Assembly: GCF_002156705.1 (NCBI RefSeq)
Contig: NZ_CP019893.1
Coordinates: forward strand, 3,782,001 to 3,846,000
Source of the DNA: Natrarchaeobaculum aegyptiacum
GTDB lineage: Archaea > Halobacteriota > Halobacteria > Halobacteriales > Natrialbaceae
DNA length: 64,000 nt
Direction: 5' to 3'
Notes under the pieces: generated by a model
What the model saw: only the letters and a program-made list of their open reading frames with translations
Told to the model about the DNA's origin: nothing
The model's database searches: none
In this document: in pieces, positions 9,298-17,813 of the stretch
Layout: each line of letters starts with the position of its first letter
Position numbering within the stretch: position 1 is the first letter of the stretch
Translations under genes and position numbers: made by a program

Positions 9298-11157
9298 TCA
9301 CTCGTCTGCCGGCTCGAGCGTGGTCACCTGACGGATTTCGATCCGGGTGCGCCTGTCGTCGGAGGCGATCGAGAACGACCAGTCGTGAGCCTCGGCGATT
9401 GCCCGCACGAGCGCGAGTCCCAGTCCGCTAATTGCACTGTCGGCGTCGGTCGTCGGGTCGAGCAACCGGTCGTGTGGGTCCGCCGGGGGTTCGGCTCCTT
9501 CCTCACACAGGTAAAACCCCCGCGAGCCATCGCCGTCGGCCAGTCCCACCACGCCGATGCGGACCGTGACGTCGTCGATCGCCCGCGCGGCGACGTCGTC
9601 GAACGCCGAGGCGAGCAGGGTGTCGAACCGATCGTCGTCGGCCCGGAGGGTCGCTGCGCGTTCGACGGTAACGGCGTCAGCGTCGAGTCGCGAGCGCTCG
9701 AGCGCGTCGGAAACGGCTTCGGTGAGGCGGATCGGGGTTCGCGTTCTGACGGCCGTCGCGTTCCGGGCGAACTCCCGGACGTCGTCGACCAGTCGTTCGG
9801 TTCGATCCAGCGTCGTCTCGACCGACTGTTCGGCGAAGGGAAACTCCCACGCGTCGTCGTCGCTTCCGACCGCGTCGGCGACGTCTTCCAGGTGGGCCTT
9901 GAGGTCGTTCGAGAGAACGGTCGCGACGCCCTCGAGACGTTCGGTCTGGCGCTCGAGTTCGGCGGTTCGTTCCCGGAGGACGCGTTCGCGATCGGCACGG
10001 TCGAGTGCGGCGCGAGTGTTCTCGACGAGAATCGAGACGAGTTCGACGTCCGTCTCGTCGAACCGGTAGGGCTCCAGCGACCCGGTCATGAGGACGCCGT
10101 GAGTCCCGATGGGGGCGATGATCTCCGAGCGGATCGGTGTGTCGTCGTTGTAGAGGCCGTCGACGGTCCGGAGGTCGTCGAAACACTCGACGTCACCGGT
10201 CTCGAAGACCTCCCAGACCAGACCTTCACCGGGATGAAACCGTGGGAGACCACCGAACTCGTCGTGTGCGCCTGCCGTCCCGGCCACTGGCTCGAGGTAA
10301 CCCTTGTCTGACTCGAGCAACCAGACGCCACTCATCGGGAGGTCGAGCAGGTCGCTGCCGGCGTGGACGGCGATCGCACAGATCTCCTCGGGGTCGTCCG
10401 ACTCGAGCAACCATCGGGTGACCTGGTGCAGCGAGGTGGCGATCCGTTCGTGTTCGTGGCGATCCGTGACGTCGCGAATCACGACCGCGACGGTGGCCGT
10501 CTCGTCGGCGATCGGGACGACGCGGAACTCACCCATCCTGTCGACGTCGTCGGCGTCGGTGAACGGAACCTCGAGCGTCCGGGAGTCGGCGGTGCCGATG
10601 TCGACGTCGGTGATCGCCCGCCCGAAGTCGACGGCGTCTCCGTCGTCGACCGACGCCAGTTCGGGGACGACCTCGACGTGTTCGCCGACCAGATCTCCGC
10701 GGTCTACCCCCAGATACGACTGGAGGGCGTCGTTCACTGCGACGATCTCGCGATTGCGGTCGAGCGTGAAGACGCCGTCGTCGATCGCCTCGATTACCGC
10801 TGCGTGCTGGGCGAGGCTGGTCTCCTGGCGTTTGCGCTCGGTGATGTCGCGCATGAACACCGAGAGCCCACCCTCCGAGGGGTACGCCCGGGTCTCGAAC
10901 CAGGTCTCGAGGTGGGTGTGGTAAATCTCGAAGGAGACGGGCACCTGTTCGTCCATCGCACGGTGGAAGCCGTCGGGGAACTGCGTCTCGACGGTGTGGG
11001 GGAACTCGTCCCACATGACCCGGCCGATCAACTCACCGCGCGAGCGCTCGAGTAAGTCCTCGGCCCGGTCGTTCAGGTAGGTAAACCGGAAGTCGGTGTC
11101 GAGGGCGAAGAAGGCGTCCGTGACGCGGTCGACGACGGGGACGGATCGGAGGCTCAC
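9298..11157 (-). CDS. PAS-PAS-GAF sensor with degenerate histidine-kinase module
   Basis: The 619-residue soluble protein has two PAS domains (about 7-112 and 118-225), a GAF domain (about 235-380), a coiled coil, then a histidine-kinase-like region. Against usual haloarchaeal kinases (SHDLRNPL, FRNAVEH, DDGPGIP), this protein reads LSNDLKAHL, FDDVAAR and CEEGAEPP. The phosphoacceptor His is Asn417 and the N-box Asn is Asp521. Only the second Gly box (SGLGLALV) is well kept. It probably cannot autophosphorylate and may act as a sensor, scaffold or phosphatase. Sensor architecture is clear; loss of activity is inferred from the motifs. Confidence 0.85.
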   Translation of the reverse strand: MSLRSVPVVDRVTDAFFALDTDFRFTYLNDRAEDLLERSRGELIGRVMWDEFPHTVETQFPDGFHRAMDEQVPVSFEIYHTHLETWFETRAYPSEGGLSVFMRDITERKRQETSLAQHAAVIEAIDDGVFTLDRNREIVAVNDALQSYLGVDRGDLVGEHVEVVPELASVDDGDAVDFGRAITDVDIGTADSRTLEVPFTDADDVDRMGEFRVVPIADETATVAVVIRDVTDRHEHERIATSLHQVTRWLLESDDPEEICAIAVHAGSDLLDLPMSGVWLLESDKGYLEPVAGTAGAHDEFGGLPRFHPGEGLVWEVFETGDVECFDDLRTVDGLYNDDTPIRSEIIAPIGTHGVLMTGSLEPYRFDETDVELVSILVENTRAALDRADRERVLRERTAELERQTERLEGVATVLSNDLKAHLEDVADAVGSDDDAWEFPFAEQSVETTLDRTERLVDDVREFARNATAVRTRTPIRLTEAVSDALERSRLDADAVTVERAATLRADDDRFDTLLASAFDDVAARAIDDVTVRIGVVGLADGDGSRGFYLCEEGAEPPADPHDRLLDPTTDADSAISGLGLALVRAIAEAHDWSFSIASDDRRTRIEIRQVTTLEPADE

Positions 11158-11288
11158 CGCCCGCTCCCCTCCGTCCGCAGACCTGCACGTTCCGTCGTCG
11201 GCAGGGACTGATCACTTAGGCGAACCATCGACTGATAGTAACAGACCGATTCGACAGCGACGTATTTCAGTGTCGCGGCCGAGCGCGA

Positions 11289-12455
11289 CTACTCGGGACC
11301 CTCGTGGTCGTCGACGAACGCCTCGATCCGGGCGAGTGCTTCGCGAAGCTCTGACAGGCCGGTCGCGTACGAGATCCGGAGGTGACCTGCTCCGCCCTCA
11401 CCGAAGACGTCGCCCGGGACGACCGCGACACCCTGTTCGCGCAGGAGTTCCTCGGCGAACTCCTCGGCAGTAAAGCCCTCTGGTACCTCGGGGAAACAGT
11501 AGAAGGCACCCCTCGCCTCGAAGACGTCCATCCCGATCTCACGGAATCGGGAGAGCACGAACCGTCGCCTGCGGTCGTACTGGTCGACCATCTCCCGGAC
11601 GTCGTTTGCACACGAGTCGAGCGCCTCGAGTGCGGCGTACTGGGCGGTCGTCGGCGCAGAGAGCATCGTGTACTGGTGGATCTTGTTCATCGCGCCGATG
11701 GCGTCAGCCGGGCCGAGCGCGTAGCCGAGACGGAGGCCGGTCATCGCGTGGGCCTTCGAGAAGCCGTTGAAGACGACGGTGCGCTCGCGCATTCCCGGAA
11801 GCGTCGCGATCGAGGTGTGCTCACCGTCGTAGGTCAGTTCGGCGTAGATTTCGTCGGCGAAGACCAGCAGGTCGTGCTCGCGGGCGAACTCGGCGACCGG
11901 CTCGAGGTCGGCTCTCGTCATGATCGCGCCCGTCGGGTTGTTCGGGTAACAGAAGACGAGCGCGTCGGCGTCGGCTGCGCCAGCGTCCTCGAGGGCGTCG
12001 ACGGTGAGCCGGAAGTCGTCTTCTTCGTGGGTCGGCACCGGGAGGGGCTCCCCGCCGGCGAAGACGACGCCGGGTTCGTAGGAGACGTAGGAGGGCTGGG
12101 CAATCGCGACCGTGTCGCCAGGATCGACGAACGCTCGAAACGCGAGGTCGACGGCTTCGCTCGCACCGGCAGTGACGATGATCTCTTCGTCGGGATCGTA
12201 CCCGAGGTCGAACCGGTCTGCGACGTAGTCGGCGATCGACTCCCGGAGGTCCGCGCGCCCGCGATTGGCCGTGTAGGAGGTTTTGCCCTGCTCTAGAGAG
12301 GCGATCGCAGCGTCTCGAGCCGCCCACGGCGTCGAGAAATCGGGTTCACCGACGCCGAGTGAGATGACCTCGTCGCGTTCTTCGGCGATCTCGAAGAACC
12401 GACGGATTCCCGAGGGCGGCACCGCCTGCACGCGATCTGCGAGTTCGAACGTCAT
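11289..12455 (-). CDS. Class I/II PLP-dependent aminotransferase
   Basis: The 388-residue fold-type I enzyme uses pyridoxal phosphate to move amino groups between amino and keto acids. Key sites are seen: NRGRADLR substrate region, AGASEAVD, PNNPTGA (171-177), DEIYAEL (201-207), Lys234 in NGFSKAHAMTG for the Schiff base, and Arg near the C-terminus in LRISYA. It starts 2 bp after the stop of the Lrp-type regulator, so the two are cotranscribed and the regulator probably controls it. Exact substrate (Asp, Ala, aromatic) cannot be told from sequence. Confidence 0.9.
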   Translation of the reverse strand: MTFELADRVQAVPPSGIRRFFEIAEERDEVISLGVGEPDFSTPWAARDAAIASLEQGKTSYTANRGRADLRESIADYVADRFDLGYDPDEEIIVTAGASEAVDLAFRAFVDPGDTVAIAQPSYVSYEPGVVFAGGEPLPVPTHEEDDFRLTVDALEDAGAADADALVFCYPNNPTGAIMTRADLEPVAEFAREHDLLVFADEIYAELTYDGEHTSIATLPGMRERTVVFNGFSKAHAMTGLRLGYALGPADAIGAMNKIHQYTMLSAPTTAQYAALEALDSCANDVREMVDQYDRRRRFVLSRFREIGMDVFEARGAFYCFPEVPEGFTAEEFAEELLREQGVAVVPGDVFGEGGAGHLRISYATGLSELREALARIEAFVDDHEGPE

Positions 12456-12457
12456 TA

Positions 12458-12943
12458 TCAGGGCGTGTACGAGAGGCGGTCGTCCTCGTCGCCGTCGCCG
12501 AGTTCGATCCCACCTTCCTTGTAGGAGGTCATCACGTAGTGGGTGACGGTCTGGGTGATCTCGGGCACCGGCGCGACCTTCTCACTGACGAACATCGACA
12601 CTTCGCGGATCGAATCGCCCTCGACTTCCATATCGAAGTCGTAGTCGCCGCTGACCAGGCGGAGGGCTTTCACTTGCGGGAAGCGTGCGAGGCGCTCTGC
12701 GACGTCACCGTAGTTGGTCTCGCGGTCGAGTTCGACGTTCAACTCGACTTCGGCACGGACTTTCTCGTCCTCGAGTCTGTCCCAGTCGACGACCGCCCGA
12801 TACCCCCGGACGACCCCGGTGCTCTCGAGTTCCTCGACGACTGCCTCGACCTCGCTCTCCTCGAGGTCGGTCATTCGCGCGATGTCTTCGGTAGAGTATC
12901 GCGCGTTCTCACGCAGTAACTCGAGCACCTCGCGTTCGCTCAT
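12458..12943 (-). CDS. Lrp/AsnC family transcriptional regulator
   Basis: The 161-residue protein has an N-terminal winged helix (residues 1-55, STEDIARMTDLEESEVEAVV) and a C-terminal RAM/AsnC effector-binding domain with VKALRLVSGDYDFDMEVEG. Such proteins form octamers that sense amino acids. It is the promoter-proximal gene of a two-gene unit with the aminotransferase, a common archaeal pairing that suggests control of amino acid metabolism and autoregulation. Confidence 0.92.
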   Translation of the reverse strand: MSEREVLELLRENARYSTEDIARMTDLEESEVEAVVEELESTGVVRGYRAVVDWDRLEDEKVRAEVELNVELDRETNYGDVAERLARFPQVKALRLVSGDYDFDMEVEGDSIREVSMFVSEKVAPVPEITQTVTHYVMTSYKEGGIELGDGDEDDRLSYTP

Positions 12944-13068
12944 ACCAACGCGAAGCGCGACCGCGAGTAAAAACGTTGTTCTTCCGTCTCGTTCGCCGAG
13001 CGATGGGGCGAGCTGGTGCTTGCGGGACCCAGCCGATGGGTGGACCCAACTGGTAAGGAGCGACGGGT

Positions 13069-13365
13069 ATGCGTGTCGGTCGCCGTGTCCATCGTATGGG
13101 TGGGAAGACTATCGTCTCCGATCACGACGAGTGGAACGGGAGCACACCGAGTGCGGCGGTGCTGACTGCAGTCGCCGAACTCGAGGGCGACGAGCCGGGT
13201 TCTCTCCCGGAGCGGCTGGGATACGCCCTCTACGACTACGTCGATCCCGAAGCACTGGATACGATCCTCGCACACCGCCCGGGAGTCACGGTGACGTTCG
13301 CCCTCGAGCAGTACGACGTGGAGGTGTCGAGTACGTGCCTCACGGTGTGTGAACGAGATTCCTGA
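13069..13365 (+). CDS. HalOD1 output-domain protein
   Basis: The protein is at most 98 residues; the conserved part begins near residue 20. The pattern PSAAVLTAVAELEG...LPERLGYALYDYVDPEALD...TVTFALEQYDVEVS matches HalOD1, a haloarchaeal output domain found alone or fused to receiver domains. ATG at 13069 or at 13096 (MGGKTIV) are both possible starts. It is a single gene, divergent from the Lrp regulator and convergent with an acidic protein. Its role is unknown beyond likely signalling. Confidence 0.78.
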   Translation: MRVGRRVHRMGGKTIVSDHDEWNGSTPSAAVLTAVAELEGDEPGSLPERLGYALYDYVDPEALDTILAHRPGVTVTFALEQYDVEVSSTCLTVCERDS

Positions 13366-13370
13366 CCGGG

Positions 13371-13964
13371 CTACCGATAGTTCTTGAACAGGAGCGCGCG
13401 GACGTCGTCTTTCGTCTGGACGTCTTCGGTCGAGCCGTCCGGGAGCGTGACCGAGTACCGGTAGTCAGCAGACGACGACTCCTCCCACTTGTCCTCGTGA
13501 GTCTCGAGCAGGCTCATCATCTCGTCGAGCATATCGTCGTCGTCGGCTGTGCCGTCCCCGCCTGCATCAGGTTCGTCGGCGTCGTCGGGTTCGTCGGCCG
13601 TCTCGACCTGTTCGTTCGCTTCCTCGTCGGCTGACGTTTCGGATTCGGAGTCACCGGCGTCGTCCTCGTCAGTCGCCACCGAGTCCGACTCGTCCTCGAG
13701 TGAGCCGTCGGCTTCGTCGTACCTGAGTTCGTTCGGATCCGGCTTCCCGTCGATGGCCGCATCGACGGAGGTCGCGACGTCGTCGGTCGCCGAAAAGTCG
13801 ACGTCCACGTCGATGTCTACCTCTTCGTCGAGGTTGTCGATCAGGAACTGGACGGCGTCGCGTTCCCGGACGAATCCGTACTTGCCGACGACGTCTGCCG
13901 AGATCTCCTCGCGGAGGCGCTGGACGAACTCGTACTGGTCGTCCGTGACCTCGAGTGTGTTCAT
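13371..13964 (-). CDS. Very acidic haloarchaeal protein of unknown function
   Basis: Start at 13964 is supported by a TATA-like box 24 bp upstream, giving a leaderless 197-residue protein. Residues 1-45 (EVTDDQYEFVQRLREEI...YGFVRERDAVQFLIDNL) look like a helical, possibly ribbon-helix-helix-like segment. The middle 60-140 is nearly all Asp, Glu, Ser and Ala. The last 50 residues form a small beta-rich unit (YRYSVTLPDGSTEDVQTKDDVRALLFKNYR region). No named family is recognised. An adaptor with two small domains tied by a disordered acidic linker is a guess. Confidence 0.7.
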   Translation of the reverse strand: MNTLEVTDDQYEFVQRLREEISADVVGKYGFVRERDAVQFLIDNLDEEVDIDVDVDFSATDDVATSVDAAIDGKPDPNELRYDEADGSLEDESDSVATDEDDAGDSESETSADEEANEQVETADEPDDADEPDAGGDGTADDDDMLDEMMSLLETHEDKWEESSSADYRYSVTLPDGSTEDVQTKDDVRALLFKNYR

Positions 13965-13984
13965 ACACCCCGAATGAGCCGGCA

Positions 13985-13994
13985 AGTATAAATA
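13985..13994 (-). promoter_or_regulatory. TATA box of the acidic protein gene
   Basis: On the minus strand the sequence reads TATTTATACT, about 24 bases before the ATG at 13964. That spacing places transcription start at or beside the start codon, so the mRNA is probably leaderless. It also decides the start against a longer upstream reading frame. Confidence 0.6.
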
Positions 13995-14182
13995 GCTGGG
14001 TCGTTCGTTCGCCTCCTCGCTTGTCAGACCCGGCTGTCGGGGCCGGAAGGGCTTCTCCGGGAAACTCAACACGGCGGTCCAGACCACAGGATGCTCGACA
14101 ATCCGCAGGCCGCTCGAGACGGTCGAGAACAGACCGGGGTAGAGGGTGGATTCTTATGCCGATTGGCAGATAACGACCGATC

Positions 14183-14746
14183 ATGGCACCGATGGAATCC
14201 GACACAGCACTCGAGGCCGGCGACCGGGCCCCGGAGTTCGAACTCGAGGGGACCGACGGTGAGACGTACGAACTCGCGGACTTCGCCGACTCCGAGGCGT
14301 TGCTGGTCGTCTTCACCTGCAACCACTGTCCGTACGCGAAGGCAAAGTTCGACCTGCTGAACGACCTCGCCGCGGAGTACGAGGAGGTCGCCGTCGTCGG
14401 GATCAACCCCAACGACGCCGAAGAGTACCCGGAAGACTCACTCGAAAAGATGCGCGAGTACGTCGACGACGGAACGATCCAGTACGACGCCTACCTCCGC
14501 GACGAGTCACAGGCGGTCGCCCGTGAGTACGGTGCCGTCTGTACGCCCGATCCGTTCCTGTTTGCACGAGAGGATGAGAGCTTCCGGCTGGTCTACCAGG
14601 GACGACTCGACGACGCGCTCAGCCCCGACGAAGACGCCTCTCGATACCACGTCCGGGAGGCGATCGACGCCGTCCTCGAGGGCCAGTCGGTCGACCTCGA
14701 GTGGGAGCCCTCGCGAGGCTGTTCGATCAAGTGGCGTGAAGAGTAA
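14183..14746 (+). CDS. Thioredoxin-fold (AhpC/TSA-like) protein
   Basis: The 187-residue redoxin begins with the typical LEAGDRAPEFELEGTDG segment and has the motif FTCNHCPYAK, a CxxC-type active site with His, then GINPND and GAVCTPDPFLF with the cis-Pro region. This matches the peroxiredoxin-like thioredoxin subgroup with CNHCPY. It likely reduces or oxidises thiols in the cytoplasm. The C-terminus ends in RGCSIKW, another conserved Cys in this subgroup. Its stop overlaps the btpA start by one base, so they are translationally coupled. Start at ATG 14183, or at 14189 two codons later. Confidence 0.88.
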   Translation: MAPMESDTALEAGDRAPEFELEGTDGETYELADFADSEALLVVFTCNHCPYAKAKFDLLNDLAAEYEEVAVVGINPNDAEEYPEDSLEKMREYVDDGTIQYDAYLRDESQAVAREYGAVCTPDPFLFAREDESFRLVYQGRLDDALSPDEDASRYHVREAIDAVLEGQSVDLEWEPSRGCSIKWREE

Positions 14747-15582
14747 TGGTGTCGTCCCACGGCGTCGGACTGACGCTCGCCGACGACCCACCGATCGTCG
14801 GGATGGTTCACCTGCCGCCACTTCCGGGTGCACCCGGCTTCGATGGCGACCGGGAAGCAATCCGAGAGCGCGCGCTCGAGGATGCGCGCAGACTCGAGGC
14901 CGGTGGCGTCGACGCAGTCCTCGTCGAGAACTTCGGAGACGCGCCGTTTTACCCCGAAGACGTCCCGAAGCACACGGTCGCGGAGCTGACCGCCGTCGCG
15001 AGCGCCGTCAGCGACGCCGTCGACGTCCCGGTGGGCGTCAACGTCCTCCGGAACGACGTCGCGGCTGCCCTCTCGGTCGCCGCCGCCGTCGATGCCGGGT
15101 TCGTCCGGGCGAACGTCCACGTCGGGACCGCCGCGACCGATCAGGGGGTCGTCGACGGACGCGCTCACGAAACGATCCGTCTTCGCGAGCGCCTCGAGGC
15201 CGACCTCGCCGTCCTCGCCGACGTCCACGTCAAACACGCCACGCCGGTCGGCGACCAGCCGGTCGAACGCGCCGCCCTCGAGTCGGTCGAGCGGGGACTG
15301 TCCGACGGCGTGATCGTCTCCGGAACGGGAACCGGCGAGGCGACCGCGCTCGAGACCGTCGAGCGCGTCTCGGAGGCGTTCGACACGAACGGGATCGACG
15401 CACCGGTGTTCGTCGGCAGCGGTGTGACAGCCGAAACCGTCGGCGACGTCTTCGAGGCGGGTGCCGACGGCGTGATCGTCGGCACGGCGCTCAAAGAGGG
15501 AGGCGAAACGACGAATCCGGTCTCGATCGAACGGGTCGAGGGAGTCGTCGCCGCTCGAGACCCAGGCGCAGGCGACTACTAA
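14746..15582 (+). CDS. BtpA/SgcQ family TIM-barrel protein
   Basis: The 278-residue protein opens with GMVHLPPLPGAPGFDGD, a hallmark of the BtpA/SgcQ family, followed by DAVLVENFGDAPF, PVGVNVLRND, VHVGTAATDQG, DVHVKHATP and the phosphate-binding type loop VFVGSGVTAETV...ADGVIVGTALKEGG. BtpA was linked to photosystem I stability in cyanobacteria, which cannot apply here, so the archaeal role is unknown; a phosphate- or nucleoside-linked enzyme is inferred from the barrel. It is coupled to the upstream thioredoxin-fold gene. Confidence 0.9.
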   Translation: MVSSHGVGLTLADDPPIVGMVHLPPLPGAPGFDGDREAIRERALEDARRLEAGGVDAVLVENFGDAPFYPEDVPKHTVAELTAVASAVSDAVDVPVGVNVLRNDVAAALSVAAAVDAGFVRANVHVGTAATDQGVVDGRAHETIRLRERLEADLAVLADVHVKHATPVGDQPVERAALESVERGLSDGVIVSGTGTGEATALETVERVSEAFDTNGIDAPVFVGSGVTAETVGDVFEAGADGVIVGTALKEGGETTNPVSIERVEGVVAARDPGAGDY

Positions 15583-15618
15583 CTCTGCATCGGAGAAAAA
15601 GCGGACGAACCCGGTCAG

Positions 15619-16938
15619 CTACTCCCAGTTGTGTAGCGCCTCGCGGAAGACCTCGAGTGCGTCGTCTTTCGCGACCGGACGCGGGTTACACCGGAGGAGT
15701 CGTTGCTGGGTCTCGACCGTCTGGGTGGCGAGCCAGTCGATCTCGTCTTCGGAGACACCCGCGAGTTCGGCGAGACCGCTCGGAATCACGTTCAGATCCT
15801 GCTGGAGGCGGACGTACTCGCGGCGGGCCTCGTCGGCGGCGTCGCGGGTGCTCATGCCGTCGGTGTCCGCCCCGAGCAACGCGGCGATTTCGGCGAACCG
15901 TTCGGGGTCGCTCGCGACGTTGTATCCGAGGGTAGTCGCCGGGGTGAGGACCGCGATCGTCTCGCCGTGGGACGTGTGATACTTGTTTCCGACCGGGTAG
16001 GCCATCGCGTGACAGAGGCTGACACCGGCGGTGAGCCCACAGATCGCCCCGAAGAGCGAGGCCTTCAGCATCGCACCCCGGGCCTCGACGTCTTCGCCGT
16101 TGTGAACCGCGGTCCGCAGATTGTTCGCGACGAGTTCGATCGCCCGCTGGCCGTACATCTCGGTGACGGCGGTCTGGCCGGCGTAGACCGGTCGCTGTGC
16201 CGGGTCCTCCGCCCGGAGGAAGCTGTCGTAGGCGTGGGTGGTGTACCCCTCGAGGGCGTGTGCGAGGGCGTCCATCCCGGTCGAGGCCGTCACCGCCGCC
16301 GGCATGGTCGTCGTGAGCGTCGGGTCGAGCACGGCGGCGTCGGCCCGGACGTGATTGCTCGAGATGCCCTCCTTGATGTCTTTCTCCTCGACGGCGTAGA
16401 TGGCGACCGGCGATATTTCCGAGCCGGTGCCGGCCGTCGTCGGGACGAGGATCAGCGGATCACCCGACTCGGTGAGCGCCTTCCCCCCACCGGTCGGTTC
16501 GGCGACGTAGTCGAGCACCTCACCACCGTTGGCCATCACCGCGCGCGTTCCCTTGGCGACGTCGAGCGAACTGCCGCCACCCATCCCGAGGTAGAAGTCG
16601 TACCCGTCCTCGCCTTCGTTCTCGCGAACGAACTCGAGACAGCTATCGACGGTTTCGATCGACGGTTCGGGCTCCGCCCCGTCCCAGACGGTAATGTCGT
16701 ATCCTGCGTCCTCGAGGTGGTCGCTGACCCGGTCGACGTGGCCGACCTGGACCATCGGCTCGTCGGTGACGATCAGACCCGACGCCTCCGCCTCGACGCC
16801 GAGTTCGCCGAGCTGGTAGTCCAGTTCCTCGACGGCGTTTCGACCGAACCGGATCGCGGGAAGCTGGATCTCCCAGACCGTCTCCGGACCGAGCCCGTGA
16901 TCGTCCGCCGAGACTGTGCGGTCGTAACCCCCGGTCAT
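15619..16938 (-). CDS. Iron-containing alcohol dehydrogenase (HOT-like)
   Basis: With start at 16938 (ATGA overlap with the upstream gene) the protein has 439 residues. It shows the group III dehydrogenase sites: GMGGGSSLDVAK (118-129), TTAGTGSE (167-174), and metal-site residues Asp223 and His227 in GMDALAHALEGY, with further His in LCHAMAYPVG and HTSHGE. The length and LCHAMAYPVGN...YHTSHGETIAVL block look closer to hydroxyacid-oxoacid transhydrogenase than to simple butanol dehydrogenases. The gene is translationally coupled to a lactonase-type hydrolase, suggesting use of the hydroxyacid released by ring opening (inference). Confidence 0.87.
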   Translation of the reverse strand: MTGGYDRTVSADDHGLGPETVWEIQLPAIRFGRNAVEELDYQLGELGVEAEASGLIVTDEPMVQVGHVDRVSDHLEDAGYDITVWDGAEPEPSIETVDSCLEFVRENEGEDGYDFYLGMGGGSSLDVAKGTRAVMANGGEVLDYVAEPTGGGKALTESGDPLILVPTTAGTGSEISPVAIYAVEEKDIKEGISSNHVRADAAVLDPTLTTTMPAAVTASTGMDALAHALEGYTTHAYDSFLRAEDPAQRPVYAGQTAVTEMYGQRAIELVANNLRTAVHNGEDVEARGAMLKASLFGAICGLTAGVSLCHAMAYPVGNKYHTSHGETIAVLTPATTLGYNVASDPERFAEIAALLGADTDGMSTRDAADEARREYVRLQQDLNVIPSGLAELAGVSEDEIDWLATQTVETQQRLLRCNPRPVAKDDALEVFREALHNWE

Positions 16939-17747
16939 TCGCCCCACCCGTCACGGATGCGCTCGAACTGGTCGGCGTCGTGACCGTAGACGACCTCGGC
17001 GTCGTGGCGGCGTTCGATCTCCTTGATGCGCTGGAGGCTCTCGAACCACTCCGTCTTCCCCCAGAGCAGCCCCGCACCGAGTGGCGCTTCGTCTTCGTAG
17101 TTCGGCGACTGGTACACCTGATCACCCGTGAACACGACCGACTCCTCCTCGAGGTGGACGACCATTCCCATCAGCCCCGGCGTGTGTCCCGGGAGCCTGA
17201 CGAACTCGATACCGTCGAAGTGCTGCTCGCGATCCTGATGGACGATCTCCCAGTTGAGATCGTGATCGAAGTCGTCGAGGATGTACGCACCACTTCCCTT
17301 GTCCGTCTTCGCGCTGTAGTAGGCGAACTTCACCTCCTTCTCGTGGACGTACACCGGGACGTCGGTTCCATCGAAGAACTCGAGGCCGCCGGCGTGGTCG
17401 AGGTGCAGGTGGGTCTGGACGACGGCGTCGATGTCGTCGAGACTGTAGCCCGCGTCCTCGAGGTCGTCGTCGAGGCGGTGCTCGTGGGCGTCGTGAGGGT
17501 AAAACGCCTGGGCGAGTTCCTCCGGCCAGTGGCCGTCGAGGGCGTCGTGGTGTGAACCCGTGTCCCAGAGGATCGTCCCCTCGGGATGATCGATCACCAG
17601 GTTCCAGACCGGAATTTCGTCGTAGGTGAGGTCCGGATTTGGCTCGTCGTGAGTCCCGAGGGTCTCCCCCTCGATCATGTAGTTCTGGTCGCACTCGAGT
17701 CCACCGCGGTAAATGACGTCTATCGTTGCATCGACCATGGGTACCAT
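16935..17747 (-). CDS. Metallo-beta-lactamase fold hydrolase, N-acyl homoserine lactonase family
   Basis: The 270-residue protein has a complete two-metal site: His113, His115, Asp117 and His118 in THLHLDHAGG, His188 in LPGHTPG, Asp209 in FTGDQ and His256 in VYGHDA. The same order of ligands is known in AiiA/AttM-type lactonases. The N-terminal half (LVIDHPEGTILWDTGSHHD) also matches. It overlaps the dehydrogenase by ATGA and follows a TctA permease gene, so hydrolysis of a lactone or ester in a catabolic route is as likely as quorum quenching. Start ATG at 17747 or 17738 (MVDATID). Confidence 0.87.
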   Translation of the reverse strand: MVPMVDATIDVIYRGGLECDQNYMIEGETLGTHDEPNPDLTYDEIPVWNLVIDHPEGTILWDTGSHHDALDGHWPEELAQAFYPHDAHEHRLDDDLEDAGYSLDDIDAVVQTHLHLDHAGGLEFFDGTDVPVYVHEKEVKFAYYSAKTDKGSGAYILDDFDHDLNWEIVHQDREQHFDGIEFVRLPGHTPGLMGMVVHLEEESVVFTGDQVYQSPNYEDEAPLGAGLLWGKTEWFESLQRIKEIERRHDAEVVYGHDADQFERIRDGWGE

Positions 17748-17813
17748 CCACCACTAGTGAGGGGCCGAATCGAGTAATAGCTACGCCATAGAAACATGTC
17801 ACTGGTTGGTAAT

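Noticed and set aside
14523-15935. 470-residue Arg-rich frame over btpA
   Set aside because: Shadow frame of thioredoxin-fold and BtpA genes, both with clear signatures.
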